Source of the DNA: Desulfonatronum thiodismutans
Lineage (GTDB): Bacteria > Desulfobacterota > Desulfovibrionia > Desulfovibrionales > Desulfonatronaceae
Assembly (NCBI RefSeq): GCF_000717475.1
Contig: NZ_JPIK01000010.1
Span: forward strand, 62,001-126,000
Direction of reading: 5' to 3'
DNA: 64,000 bases
A model generated the notes under the pieces. That model worked only from the letters and a program-made list of their open reading frames with translations. It was not told where the DNA came from and ran no database searches. The position numbers were made by a program, and so were the translations under genes. This document shows positions 36,116 through 44,718 of this stretch, one piece after another. Positions within the stretch are counted from its first letter, which is position 1. Every line of letters begins with the position of its first letter.

Positions 36116-37267
36116 TCAATAGCTCGCCCTTATGGTCGCCAGGACGGCGTCGTCCGCGCTTGAAGCCTGGTCCAGGTCGAAGCGGAGGCTGTCCTGGGCT
36201 TCCAGGGCCTTGAGCAGAGCTTCCAGTTGTTCGTAGTCGGCCAGTCTGGCCCGGATGATGCCGGAGTTCGGACCCAGGGAGAAGTTCTCCACATGAAATT
36301 CCGGCGGTGCCGATGCACTGAGCAGCCCTAATAGGGCCAGGGCGTCCGGCCCGGATCGGGGCGGCCCCTGGAGCTGGCTGTGCCGGAAGAGCAGTCGTCC
36401 AAAAGGGTCGTCTCCCAGGGGCGGGGCGAGCACTTCGGAATAGAGTCGATTGGTGGCTTGTTCCCAATGATCCACCTGGGCTTGCTGGTCGCTCAAGCGT
36501 AACGCCTGCCCGAGACAGACCAACCCACCCAGGAGCGCAGTAGCGATCCACAACCGAACCAATTGGCGCGAGCCGGGCCTCTCTCCGTCCGCAACGGGCA
36601 ACGGCAGGCGCAGTTGGGACCAGCCGATGTCCGGAGCGGCCAGGAGCAGTTCGGGCAAACGCCATTCCTTGGGGGAGACGAAGGACTTGCCGACTGTGCC
36701 CGTTTCGGAGGGCTCGGTCAGTCGAGCCTTCAGTTCCACGTCGGTGCCGGGGAAGAAGGTGACCTTGCCGTGAACCATGGCCGCCGTGGTCCGGTCCTCC
36801 GGATTACTCCAGATCCAGCTTTCGATCCTGCGTCGATATCCCGCGTTCCAGGCCAGAAAAAACGGCGTGGTTACGGAGTTGGCCCGGGCCAGAACATCCT
36901 GGTGACGACGGCAGAACTCAGTTAATTCCGGGTGCGGAAAGCAGCCCAAAATGCGAGTACGACCGGCGTCGAGAACGATGTCCGGCCCGCTTCTCGACGC
37001 CTGGGCGGGAAAGGCCTGCTCCATCTCCAGTCGGGCCGCGGCTGTGCGCTGCCGGAGGCTGCCTGAATGGTGATCGCTCTCCGGCTGGTAGAAAAAGAAC
37101 AGTCGATCCGGAATCAGCGCCAACACCGGCAGAGAACGCAAGGACTTCGAGGCCTGATCCGGATGAGGGACTGGATGCAGGGCCTGACCGTCAAAGCGTT
37201 CCCAAACCAGAGCGTCCTTGATGAACCGGACGACATGAAATTGATTGCGGGTGGAGGTGCGAGGCAA
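36116..37267 (-). CDS. gspL: Type II secretion system protein GspL-like
   Basis: GspL joins the GspE ATPase to the inner-membrane platform. The 383 residues contain a cytoplasmic actin-like domain (about 1-240), a single membrane helix near 246-262 (LWIATALLGGLVCLGQAL), and a periplasmic ferredoxin-like domain near 300-383 with PEFHVENFSLGPNSGIIRA and YEQLEALLKALEAQ. The start at 37267 is a TTG (MPRTSTRN) with no strong ribosome site, so the first residues are uncertain. The neighbours gspM and gspN downstream and hicA upstream define its operon; hicA ends 13 bp before it. Confidence 0.83.
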   Translation of the reverse strand: MPRTSTRNQFHVVRFIKDALVWERFDGQALHPVPHPDQASKSLRSLPVLALIPDRLFFFYQPESDHHSGSLRQRTAAARLEMEQAFPAQASRSGPDIVLDAGRTRILGCFPHPELTEFCRRHQDVLARANSVTTPFFLAWNAGYRRRIESWIWSNPEDRTTAAMVHGKVTFFPGTDVELKARLTEPSETGTVGKSFVSPKEWRLPELLLAAPDIGWSQLRLPLPVADGERPGSRQLVRLWIATALLGGLVCLGQALRLSDQQAQVDHWEQATNRLYSEVLAPPLGDDPFGRLLFRHSQLQGPPRSGPDALALLGLLSASAPPEFHVENFSLGPNSGIIRARLADYEQLEALLKALEAQDSLRFDLDQASSADDAVLATIRASY

Positions 37268-37280
37268 GGGGGGCTCGTGT

Positions 37281-37487
37281 TTAATTCAAGATGTCTTTTC
37301 TGGAAATCCCTGCTTGCCGGAGTATTTCGGACAACAGGGCTTCGGATATTTCATTGGATTTGTGGGGATTCGGAATGCGAACCTTGAGTGTTTCTTTGGC
37401 CATGAATTGGTGCTTGCCTCCGGAATAGGGACCATGGAAGCCAAGCAGGCGCATCTTTTGAATAAGCTGTCGACGTGAAAGAGGCAT
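37281..37487 (-). CDS. hicA: HicA-like mRNA interferase toxin
   Basis: HicA has a dsRBD-like fold and cleaves translated mRNA. The 68 residues fit: SRRQLIQKMRLLGF, then GPYSGGKHQFM with the catalytic His, VRIPNPHKSNEISEALLSEILRQAGIS. ATG 37487 is preferred over the ORF extension to 37517, which would begin inside the upstream repeat. The partner hicB lies 159 bp upstream on the same strand with copy 3 of the intergenic element filling the gap. The next gene on the strand is gspL, so the TA pair is inserted within the T2SS operon. Confidence 0.88.
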   Translation of the reverse strand: MPLSRRQLIQKMRLLGFHGPYSGGKHQFMAKETLKVRIPNPHKSNEISEALLSEILRQAGISRKDILN

Positions 37488-37495
37488 GGGCTTAT

Positions 37496-37650
37496 CAGTC
37501 CGTTGAAAAACTCTCAATTGCTGCGTCGCCGCAAAAAATTCAAACTCTCACGTATCAATAAATACGCTTCGACCTTGATTTTTCTTTGCTCCTTGCACTT
37601 GGGGTTTTTGAACGGACTGCCGACAAAGGGCTTTTTCAACACTCAGTTAT
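37496..37650 (-). repeat. Intergenic element with terminal inverted repeats, short form (copy 3)
   Basis: CAGTCCGTTGAAAAACTC at 37496 and TTTTTGAACGGACTG ending at 37619 are the inverted ends, with the tail CTTTTTCAACACTCAGTTA to 37650. It matches copy 2 over almost its whole length and copy 1 minus the central palindromes. It sits exactly between hicB and hicA and overlaps the last 4 bp of hicB. Confidence 0.9.
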
Positions 37651-37892
37651 ACGACGGCAACTTCTTTAACATGCAGGGACAAACCATTGAAACATGGGAG
37701 CGGGTCGCCGTCTTGAATTTTCATTACGAGCCATTCCTCCAAAACCGACCAGAGATCCTGCCGACAGGCTTCAATGCTTTCTCCGTTGGCCCAGACTCCT
37801 TGAAAACCAGGAATTTCAGCAAACCAAGTGCCGTCGTCAAGTTTCTTGTATTCGGCGCGAGCAATGGCATTTTGGCAATATTCTTGAATCAT
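37647..37892 (-). CDS. hicB: HicB-like antitoxin
   Basis: The 81-residue protein has the HicB core: ARAEYKKLDDGTWFAEIPGFQGVWANGESIEACRQDL read in pieces, then WSVLEEWLVMKIQDGDPLP. ATG 37892 follows GAGAGAAG. In this locus hicB precedes hicA, and the three-copy intergenic element separates them by 159 bp; its stop codon lies inside the end of that element. The last few residues (LHVKEVAVV) are encoded next to the insertion point, suggesting the insertion trimmed or altered the C-terminus, where HicB often carries its DNA-binding domain. Confidence 0.85.
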   Translation of the reverse strand: MIQEYCQNAIARAEYKKLDDGTWFAEIPGFQGVWANGESIEACRQDLWSVLEEWLVMKIQDGDPLPCFNGLSLHVKEVAVV

Positions 37893-37949
37893 AAGCTTCT
37901 CTCATTCTTCGGATAATCAAGTCTTTCCATTGGTTCTCGTCGTTGCATC

Positions 37950-38942
37950 TCAAAGCGGCCTGGACTCGATAATGTCCCTGGCCAGTATTCTGGGTGGGGT
38001 GTCGGCGAGGATGGATGGCCGTTCCACGATGATTCGGTGAAGTTCATACCATGCGGGTTGCCGGACCTCAACAGAGATTTCCAGGGTGTCCGCTTCCAGG
38101 GCCAAGTGAGGCAGGACGCGCTGGTAGACGTCCATGGGCATCCGGATGCGGGCGATGAGTTCGTCCAGGCGCTGGAAGCCGTGTTCCGTGCGGTGCCGCT
38201 GGATGGCCGGCCAGTAGGCCTCCAGTTCCGGAGCCACGGCCAGGAGCAGTTCCCTGTCGGCCAGATTCAGATTGATCCGTCCGTCCGTTCCCCACACCGT
38301 GAAATGTTGGCGCACCCAGGCCGGATCGAGGTCAGTGAAGCCGGTGACCAGGAGCAGTTCTTCCGGTCGCTGCATGGGGCCTTTCCTGGGGCGATAGGAC
38401 GGCCGGATTCCGGTGTAGGGTGCGTCGGCGGCGCGGGCCGAACCAGGCAGGTCCGGGTCGTAACCTTCACCCAGCCAGAGCATGATGTCTCGCGTATCGC
38501 CTTGGAAACTCGTCCTGGAACCCTCGTGAGAGGCCTTTTGGGTATCCGCTTGCTGGAACAGGCGGGTCAGGCCTTCCCGCAACCTGGTCATGACCTGGGG
38601 ATGCAGGGAGGGCGGGTGCAGGGCGTTGAGATTCAGCTTGGCGTTGGTGGGAGTGATGGTGATCCGGATGCCGTCCTCGTTCCATTCCAGGGGGCTCGGA
38701 GACTGGTCCGTCGTACCGAGATTCTCGGTGGACCGGGCGACCAGTTCCAGGGCCTTGTGCGTCGCGGCTTCGGCCTGGAACCCGGCCTGAATGGTCTGGA
38801 GCAGCAGAACATGTTCTTCCTCGGTCAGGGCGGCATGCTGGACGACCCGCAACACCACGGTGCTGAACAGGAGCAGGGTGACCAGCACCAGGACGAGGAC
38901 GGCACCATGGGAGCGGGGTAGACGGTCAAAGCGGCGCATCAT
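37950..38942 (-). CDS. gspK: Type II secretion minor pseudopilin GspK
   Basis: GspK caps the pseudopilus tip. The 330 residues begin with a short leader ending HGA and a hydrophobic N-terminal helix (VLVLVLVTLLLFSTVVLRVV), then a globular domain of two SAM-like helical segments (NLNALHPPS, LFQQADTQK, GYDPDLPGSARAADAPYTGIRPSYRP and LNLADRELLLAVAPEL). The absence of Glu at +5 of the mature protein is the family norm for GspK. It overlaps gspJ by 17 bp, preserving the order H-I-J-K. Confidence 0.87.
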   Translation of the reverse strand: MMRRFDRLPRSHGAVLVLVLVTLLLFSTVVLRVVQHAALTEEEHVLLLQTIQAGFQAEAATHKALELVARSTENLGTTDQSPSPLEWNEDGIRITITPTNAKLNLNALHPPSLHPQVMTRLREGLTRLFQQADTQKASHEGSRTSFQGDTRDIMLWLGEGYDPDLPGSARAADAPYTGIRPSYRPRKGPMQRPEELLLVTGFTDLDPAWVRQHFTVWGTDGRINLNLADRELLLAVAPELEAYWPAIQRHRTEHGFQRLDELIARIRMPMDVYQRVLPHLALEADTLEISVEVRQPAWYELHRIIVERPSILADTPPRILARDIIESRPL

Positions 38943-39525
38943 GCTCCAGGGGCAGGCGATGGACGATATCCCATGTGGTTTGTACGCCGGTAGGGCGCAG
39001 TTCCAGCCGCAGGCCCGCGGGGGCTGGGCGCTGCGTGCCGTGCAGCCACGAGCGCAGTTCCACCCAGCGGCCCTCGGTCAGGTCGTGGAAGGCCAGGCTC
39101 CAGGCTCGCAGATCCGAGATCACCAGCAGTTCCTGGACATAGTCCAGGTCCGGCTGCTCTTCGGTGCGGCGGACCTGGCGCTGGGAAAAGTCCCAGGTCA
39201 CGGTCATGGGCAGGGGGCCGGGAACAAGGTGGTTGGCGACCGTCTCCAGCGTGAATCCGTGCTCCGTGATGGTCAGTTCCGTTTCCGGCAACATGCCCCG
39301 CAGGTCCATGCTCAGCAACCGGTGCAGGACGACCCGGGAGCGCTGGTTTTCCACGGTTTCCTCCAGGGCGGACGAGGCCACGACCCCGCGCCCGAGGATT
39401 GCCGCGAGCAGGGCGATGAGCATCCCGGCCACCACCAGGGCCACCAGGATTTCCACCAGGGTGAAGCCGGGAAGGGAGGGCGTGGAGCAGCTGTCGTGAT
39501 GAGTGGAAGCGTTCCGTGGCGTCAT
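38926..39525 (-). CDS. gspJ: Type II secretion minor pseudopilin GspJ
   Basis: GspJ is part of the pseudopilus tip complex with GspI and GspK. Starting at ATG 39525 gives 199 residues with a prepilin leader ending SLPG and the type IV pilin-like helix FTLVEILVALVVAGMLIALL, including Glu5. The C-terminal beta-rich region (MTVTWDFSQRQV, WVELRSWLHG, LRLELRPTG) fits GspJ. A longer reading to 39573 is possible. It is followed by gspK with a 17-bp overlap. Confidence 0.88.
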   Translation of the reverse strand: MTPRNASTHHDSCSTPSLPGFTLVEILVALVVAGMLIALLAAILGRGVVASSALEETVENQRSRVVLHRLLSMDLRGMLPETELTITEHGFTLETVANHLVPGPLPMTVTWDFSQRQVRRTEEQPDLDYVQELLVISDLRAWSLAFHDLTEGRWVELRSWLHGTQRPAPAGLRLELRPTGVQTTWDIVHRLPLEHDAPL

Positions 39526-39545
39526 TTTTTCGTACTTCGTATCCC

Positions 39546-39950
39546 TCACGGAGAGGCCGCGGGCCAGGACCACGCCATCTCCCGTCCCTCAAGGCGCGTG
39601 GTCAGGGTCACCCATGGGGAGGGGCGTTCCGGGGTCGGCGGGTTGGTGGTGATCCGGGCGGCCAAGGGGTCGCGGCTATCGGGCAACATTCCGCCGGGCG
39701 CCGTTAAATGAGAATCCCCGCGCCCGATATCTCGGCCCATGAGCGCTTCCTGGGCCGTGTTCAGGTGCAGCCAGAGCACGTCCGCCCGGCTGGCTTGATT
39801 CAGGCCGTGACGTTGTGCGGCGAGCAGGCCGGAGGCCAGGATGGCGGCGATGACCAGGGCCACCAGGACTTCGACCAGAGTAAAGCCTTGGGAGAGACTC
39901 GCGTCACCGTGCTGATGCCGGAGATTGGCGGAAGGGCGTCCAAACGTCAT
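39546..39950 (-). CDS. gspI: Type II secretion minor pseudopilin GspI
   Basis: GspI is the shortest minor pseudopilin and starts tip assembly. With ATG 39950 it has 134 residues: a prepilin leader ending SQG and FTLVEVLVALVIAAILASGLLAA with Glu5, then a small beta domain (VTLTTRLEGREMAWSW). The ATG overlaps the gspH stop by 4 bp, which supports this start over the longer reading to 40082 that would run through gspH in another frame. Confidence 0.88.
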   Translation of the reverse strand: MTFGRPSANLRHQHGDASLSQGFTLVEVLVALVIAAILASGLLAAQRHGLNQASRADVLWLHLNTAQEALMGRDIGRGDSHLTAPGGMLPDSRDPLAARITTNPPTPERPSPWVTLTTRLEGREMAWSWPAASP

Positions 39951-40390
39951 GGCCGGAACTCGTTGATCAGGCGGACGTCCAGGTCCGCGGTGGTCCAGCG
40001 CTCTCCGCTGGAAAAATCCAACCGGAGCCGATCCATGTGCCCCTGGGGATAGACGCGGAAGTGGGCCGCGGGATGAGGGCACGGGGAGTCGTTCAGGACG
40101 CAGCGGCCGGGTGGGGTCGGTAAGCGGTGGGTGGCCTCGTTCCAGGACAGGACCCCGGATGTAGGATCCAGGCGAATGGCCTGAAACCGTCCGGTTTCAA
40201 TCGCCGTGCTTCGAACCTGGGCCAGAAAGACGTTCACTTCATGTAGCGGCGCGTTGCTTCCGGAGGGCCGGGTCGGGTCCAGCCGGGGAAGCAGAGTGAA
40301 CCAGCCCAGGCCGACGATGAAGAGCACGATCAGCAGCTCGACAAGGGTCAGGCCCGCGTTGCTCTGGGGAGATGCGTCGGAGCGTTTCAA
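39947..40390 (-). CDS. gspH: Type II secretion minor pseudopilin GspH
   Basis: The prepilin cleavage site NAG followed by [21 protein letters not shown] gives the usual N-methylated helix with Glu5 (Phe+1 is replaced by Leu). Starting at TTG 40390 gives a short basic leader ([13 protein letters not shown]) and overlaps the gspG stop; a TTG at 40405 is also possible. After the helix come [29 protein letters not shown], read in parts, and a Cys pair (CVLNDSPC) typical of GspH-like domains. The protein is 147 residues. Confidence 0.84.
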   Translation of the reverse strand: MKRSDASPQSNAGLTLVELLIVLFIVGLGWFTLLPRLDPTRPSGSNAPLHEVNVFLAQVRSTAIETGRFQAIRLDPTSGVLSWNEATHRLPTPPGRCVLNDSPCPHPAAHFRVYPQGHMDRLRLDFSSGERWTTADLDVRLINEFRP

Positions 40391-40824
40391 TCGTCCAGCT
40401 CCCAACTGTTGATGTCCTGGGCGAAGCCGGTCCCGCCCTCCTTGCCGTCCGCGCCCAGGCTGGTGATTTCATAGTCCCGGCCCTGTTGGCCAGGAGAGCG
40501 GTAGCGGTAGGCGTTGCCCCAGGGATCCCTCGGCACGGAGGATGCTTCCAGGTATCCGCCGTCGCGATAGTTGCGGGGGATGGGGGTGATGTCCGGTTTG
40601 CGGAACAGAGCGGCGAGCCCTTGCTCGGTGGTGGGATAGACCCCGTTGTCCAGCCGGTACAGGCGCAGGGCGGATTCCAGGGTGCGGATGTCCACCTTGG
40701 CCTTGGTCACCCGGGCCTCGTCCGGGCGATCCATGATTCGGGGCACGAGCAGGGTGGCCAGCAGGCCGAGGATGACCACGACGATCATCAGTTCGATCAG
40801 GCTGAAGCCGGATTGATGTCTCAT
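40387..40824 (-). CDS. gspG: Type II secretion major pseudopilin GspG
   Basis: GspG is the main pseudopilus subunit. The start at ATG 40824 has GGAG upstream and gives 145 residues with leader MRHQSG and [20 protein letters not shown] (Glu5 present). The characteristic GspG domain is clear: [34 protein letters not shown], read in parts, then [25 protein letters not shown] and the calcium-loop region [12 protein letters not shown]. The stop overlaps gspH. The upstream lipoprotein gene overlaps it by 4 bp. Confidence 0.95.
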   Translation of the reverse strand: MRHQSGFSLIELMIVVVILGLLATLLVPRIMDRPDEARVTKAKVDIRTLESALRLYRLDNGVYPTTEQGLAALFRKPDITPIPRNYRDGGYLEASSVPRDPWGNAYRYRSPGQQGRDYEITSLGADGKEGGTGFAQDINSWELDD

Positions 40825-42485
40825 TGCATATCTCCAACGGGTTGGCGGTGGTCGGAAAGGGAAATCCAGGACGGCGGAGAATCCTGGATTAGGCTGTTTC
40901 GTATGGGCAGGAGGTCGGTTTTGTCGGGCAAGATCCAACTGTCCATGGAGACGCGTACTTCCTCCACGGGCATCCACCACAGGAAAAAACGATGTTCCGG
41001 AACATGCCGGGCCATCAGCACGTATCCGTCCCTGGTTTGGACCGGATCGGCAAGGGCGTAGGTCCGCCCGTTCCAGGACACCGTCCCGTCCGGGGCGACG
41101 GCAAGGGGCGTCAGGCGCGTTGGTCCATGGTCGGGAGCGTCCGCGGGCCTTCCGGTTGCCGTTTGGTACCAGCGCTGCGTCTGGTCCGGCTCGGTCACCC
41201 GCAACAGGCCGTCGTCGTCCGCGGCATGCACGCTGAGCCGGGGAGTCCCGAAATGGAGCTTGCGCAGCCAGTGCTTCTGGGCCGTGCGAAAGGTCAGCAG
41301 GCCGGCGTCCAGGTTGAACCGCTCGAAAAAATGGAGCAGAGCCCAGGGAGCGCCTTGGTTCGTGGAGGACGCGTTTTGGGACGTCAAAATTTCTTCGGCG
41401 GCAACGGCGCGGGAATTCGGAATATCCCAGATCACCGGTTCGGGACGGGACTCATCGTGCGAGGTGGGGGAGACGTCCTGATCAATACCCGCTGGGCCCA
41501 GGATGAGATGGCCGCCGTGGAACAGTGCCGCCCCAAAGGGGCCGCCGGGAATCCGAACCTGCTCCAGCAGGGTCAGATCCGGCAGGGTCCAGAGCAGCAG
41601 CCATCCCGCTTGGTCCACGCTCTGAAGCAGGCCCTCCCGAGGGCTGAATGCCAGGGCCAGGGGCGGGAAGCGCAGGGTGCCGACGTGGCGCCTGGGGTCT
41701 TGTTCCAATACCGGAGAGGCGTTGGACGGGTTGGCAAAGAGTTCGCCGAGCGGCCCCACGAACAGACGTTGACCGGTATCCGTCACGGCGACCCAGGTCG
41801 ATGAAGAAGACAGCGCCGCGTGACGTAGCGGATGCTGTCCGGGAACCGTGCCCACGCGGGCGCAGTGGCGCAGATCAAAGGCATGCAGCTCGCCGCTGCG
41901 GGCATTGCCCGCGCCGAGAAACGGCCCGACGCCGTCCCAGGTCAGCAGAGTGACCGGGGCTGCCGTGGGCAGGGTCAGGGAGGCGCACGGCCAGGAACTC
42001 CAGACGTGGATGTCTCCGTTGGCGTGGCCCACGGCCAACCCGGCTTCGGGTATGTCGTCCGTTTGTCCCCTGGCTTGCGCTTCTCCGCTGGAAGAGGCTG
42101 ACGGCCCGAGCACGTATGCGGTGACGTCGGACGCCAAATGCAGGGTGACGGACTCCCGGCTCAATTCCATGAAGTAGTCGCCGGACCGTTGCGGGAGGGC
42201 GGAAGAGGAATGGGCCATTTGATCAGGTACGGGGAAGTCAATGTTTGGAGGCCGATACTGGGTGCGCAGGCTTTGATCGAGCATTTCGGCCAGCGTCATG
42301 CTTGGCCCGAAGGGGGTCTGTTCGGTGAGCAAAGGAGCGGGCTTGGGAGGTTGCGTCACGCGCGGGGCGCAGGCGGCGGACAGCAAAAGAGCCAAGCCAA
42401 TGAACAGGGCCATGCCGAGTAGGCGCTGAGGGGGCTGTTGGCCTTTGCCGGAAAAACTTGTACTGCGGGTATCGGTCACGACCAT
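40821..42485 (-). CDS. Propeller-like lipoprotein encoded at the head of the pseudopilin operon
   Basis: I recognise no named family. From ATG 42485 the protein has 554 residues, with a hydrophobic segment (about 22-38) that ends [10 protein letters not shown], a plausible lipoprotein signal with Cys as acylation site, although the -3 residue is Ser rather than Leu. Residues 130-480 contain recurring strands of WD40-like type: [30 protein letters not shown] and [14 protein letters not shown] precedes the start, and an ATG at 42512 is possible. The stop overlaps gspG by 4 bp, so it is translationally linked to the pseudopilins and probably acts with the T2SS, for example as an accessory or pilotin-like factor; that role is inference. 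Confidence 0.72.
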   Translation of the reverse strand: MVVTDTRSTSFSGKGQQPPQRLLGMALFIGLALLLSAACAPRVTQPPKPAPLLTEQTPFGPSMTLAEMLDQSLRTQYRPPNIDFPVPDQMAHSSSALPQRSGDYFMELSRESVTLHLASDVTAYVLGPSASSSGEAQARGQTDDIPEAGLAVGHANGDIHVWSSWPCASLTLPTAAPVTLLTWDGVGPFLGAGNARSGELHAFDLRHCARVGTVPGQHPLRHAALSSSSTWVAVTDTGQRLFVGPLGELFANPSNASPVLEQDPRRHVGTLRFPPLALAFSPREGLLQSVDQAGWLLLWTLPDLTLLEQVRIPGGPFGAALFHGGHLILGPAGIDQDVSPTSHDESRPEPVIWDIPNSRAVAAEEILTSQNASSTNQGAPWALLHFFERFNLDAGLLTFRTAQKHWLRKLHFGTPRLSVHAADDDGLLRVTEPDQTQRWYQTATGRPADAPDHGPTRLTPLAVAPDGTVSWNGRTYALADPVQTRDGYVLMARHVPEHRFFLWWMPVEEVRVSMDSWILPDKTDLLPIRNSLIQDSPPSWISLSDHRQPVGDMQ

Positions 42486-42548
42486 GGAGTCCTTGGACTC
42501 TTTGGGTGACATTTGCGTAGAAACTTTCCAATCTCCGGCATCTCCATC

Positions 42549-43307
42549 ATGCATCACGCCACTTCTTCCTCTTCCCCCGTGTCGCCGGGATATACCGGCC
42601 CCTCTTCGATGCGCCTGCCCGCGCTGGACATGTTTCGCGGCGGGGCCGTGCTGTTGATGCTTGTCTATCATTTCTGTTTTGATCTCAACTACTTTGGGGT
42701 CGTCTCCATCCGCTTCCAAACCGATCCGTTCTGGCTGGGCCTGCGGTCGGTGATCGTGGGGGGCTTCGTGCTGGCCGTGGGCGCGAGCTTGGCCCTGTCC
42801 AACCACAATGGGTTGAAGCCGTGGCGATTCCTGCGGCGTCAGGCCATCTTGGGCGTTGCCGCGGGCTTGGTTTCCGTGGGCACGTTCCTGGTTTTTCCCC
42901 TGACCTGGGTGGTCTTCGGCGTCCTGCATTTCATCTTCACGGCCCGAATTCTGGCTCTGCTCTTTTTGCGGCTGCACAATCTGAACCTGGCCTTCGGCGT
43001 ACTGTGCATCTTCGTGGGCCTGTTCGTTCAGCACCCGGTTTTCAACCATCCCTGGCTGCACTGGCTGGGCATGATGACCCACAAGCCCTTCACCGAGGAC
43101 TACGTGCCGATCCTGCCCTGGTTCGGCGTCCTGCTCCTGGGGCTGTACATCGGCCAGTCAATTCACCGCCGTCGCCCGTCCATCCTCCTCGCCCCACCGT
43201 CTCTCCCCGGTTTCGGGATGCTGTCCTGGCTGGGACGCCACAGCCTGCTGATCTATCTGCTCCACCAGCCGCTGTTCATGGGCGTGCTGTATCTGTTGCC
43301 GCGGTAG
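42549..43307 (+). CDS. DUF1624 (heparan-alpha-glucosaminide N-acetyltransferase-like) membrane protein
   Basis: This polytopic protein of 252 residues has about seven membrane helices. LPALDMFRGGAVLLMLVYHFCFDLNYFG, read in parts, gives the DxxRG motif and the acceptor His found in HGSNAT/DUF1624 and acyltransferase-3-like families; WLGRHSLLIYLLHQP near the end is also typical. Such proteins may acylate extracytoplasmic glycans, but the substrate here is unknown. The start is uncertain: ATG 42549 lacks a ribosome site, and ATG 42609 sits at the conserved core. It is divergent from the lipoprotein gene and convergent with gspF, splitting the T2SS genes. Confidence 0.82.
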   Translation: MHHATSSSSPVSPGYTGPSSMRLPALDMFRGGAVLLMLVYHFCFDLNYFGVVSIRFQTDPFWLGLRSVIVGGFVLAVGASLALSNHNGLKPWRFLRRQAILGVAAGLVSVGTFLVFPLTWVVFGVLHFIFTARILALLFLRLHNLNLAFGVLCIFVGLFVQHPVFNHPWLHWLGMMTHKPFTEDYVPILPWFGVLLLGLYIGQSIHRRRPSILLAPPSLPGFGMLSWLGRHSLLIYLLHQPLFMGVLYLLPR

Positions 43308-43317
43308 GTGTGAAGGA

Positions 43318-44523
43318 TCAGCCGACCCGTGACGTCAGATCAAAGATCGGCCCCATTACGGCCAGAACCAGAAATCCTACCAGCAGCCCCAGACCCAGGA
43401 TCAGGGCCGGTTCGACCAGGGCGGCGAAGCGTTTCAGGGATGCGTCGGTTTCGCGTTCCAGGAGTTTGCCCAGGCGTTCCATGAACGGGCCCAGTTTTCC
43501 GGCGGCCCGGCCGGCGCTGATGGCGGTCAGGAAGACGTCCGGGTAGACGTCCTGTTTCCAGAGCACACCGTCCAGAGGCTGGCCGGCGGAGACTTCCCGG
43601 GCGGCCTGGAGCATTTTTTCTCGGAAAAAGAGCGATCCCACGCCCTGGGCCGAACTCTGCAAGGCCTGGACCAGGGGGATCCCAGCTTGGATCTGAAAGG
43701 AAACCAGCCCGGAAAAGCGGGCCAGGACGCCTTTCTGGACCACCGGAAGCCGCCAGAGCAGGCGGTCCAGGCGGATGCGCCAGTTCGGGCGGCGCTTGTA
43801 GGTCGTCACGCCGAGGAAGACCATCCCGGTCAGACCCAGGAGCAGCAAGCCGCCCCAGGACTCCATCCAGGAACCGACATTCAAGAGCAGACGGGTGTCC
43901 CAGGACAATTCCCCGGCCGAGGCGGTGACGATGTCCGCGATCCGGGGCAGGACACGGGAGAGGAGAAAGAAGACCGCGCCCAGGCCGATGATCAGGATGG
44001 TCAGCGGATAGCCAAGGGATGTGAGCAGCTTTTCCCGAAAGTCCCGGCGGCCTTCCTCATACCGGGCGATGCGCTCCAGAACCTCGCCCAACCGGCCTAC
44101 CTGCTCGGCCACATGGATCATGGCCGCGTACACTGGGGAGACGACGCCCGGATGATCCTGCAAGGCCTGGGAAAAGGCCTGGCCGCCTTCCACCGCGTCG
44201 CGAATCTGGACCCAGAACCGGGCCGACGCGCCGGTGGACATCCGGGCCAGCAGGTCCAGACTCTGGGCCAGGGATCCGCCCCCCTGGATCATCATGCCCA
44301 GGGAATAGAAGGATTCGTCCAGGCGAATGCGCCGGTGCCAGGAGACGGGGGAAAGCAGGCCGCGCAGGGTGCGGCCTTGCGCATGCCCGGCGTTGCCGAG
44401 CCGGATCGGCAGCATCCCCTGCTCCTGGAGTCGGGCATACGCCGCGGCCCGGCTCTCGGCCTCGCACAACCCCTTGCGCTGCTCGCCCCGGCGATCCAGG
44501 GCCACGTAGTGAAATGTCGGCAC
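43318..44523 (-). CDS. gspF: Type II secretion platform protein GspF
   Basis: GspF is the polytopic inner-membrane core of the T2SS assembly platform. The 401 residues start at GTG 44523 with AAGGAG four bases upstream. Two homologous T2SSF domains are visible (about 70-190 and 270-395), each with a membrane helix: LGYPLTILIIGLGAVFFLL, read with its neighbours, LLLLGLTGMVFLGV and ALILGLGLLVGFLVLAVMGPIFDL. Short motifs GGSLAQSLDLLARM and AGIPLVQALQSS are the typical repeats. It is separated from the pseudopilin operon by a plus-strand DUF1624 gene. Confidence 0.95.
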   Translation of the reverse strand: MPTFHYVALDRRGEQRKGLCEAESRAAAYARLQEQGMLPIRLGNAGHAQGRTLRGLLSPVSWHRRIRLDESFYSLGMMIQGGGSLAQSLDLLARMSTGASARFWVQIRDAVEGGQAFSQALQDHPGVVSPVYAAMIHVAEQVGRLGEVLERIARYEEGRRDFREKLLTSLGYPLTILIIGLGAVFFLLSRVLPRIADIVTASAGELSWDTRLLLNVGSWMESWGGLLLLGLTGMVFLGVTTYKRRPNWRIRLDRLLWRLPVVQKGVLARFSGLVSFQIQAGIPLVQALQSSAQGVGSLFFREKMLQAAREVSAGQPLDGVLWKQDVYPDVFLTAISAGRAAGKLGPFMERLGKLLERETDASLKRFAALVEPALILGLGLLVGFLVLAVMGPIFDLTSRVG

Positions 44524-44635
44524 GGTGCTCCTTGTTCAAAAAAAACGACCTCGTAATTTTGCCCGCTTGGGCTGCGGATGTCCAATCTGAGACGTGCTTC
44601 GAGATCAAAGAAAGTTGGTCCAACAAGATCGTTTG

Positions 44636-44664
44636 TTTACAACTGATTATTCACTCTATACGAT
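44636..44664 (+). promoter_or_regulatory. Sigma-70-type promoter candidate
   Basis: TTTACA (44636-44641) and TACGAT (44659-44664) are separated by exactly 17 bases, 54 bp upstream of the AbrB-type antitoxin gene. The region is noticeably AT-rich compared with its surroundings. Confidence 0.45.
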
Positions 44665-44718
44665 GATAGGCTATACATTCATGTTCTTGCCCTGTCCGGA
44701 TGTTCGAGGAGATTGGAA

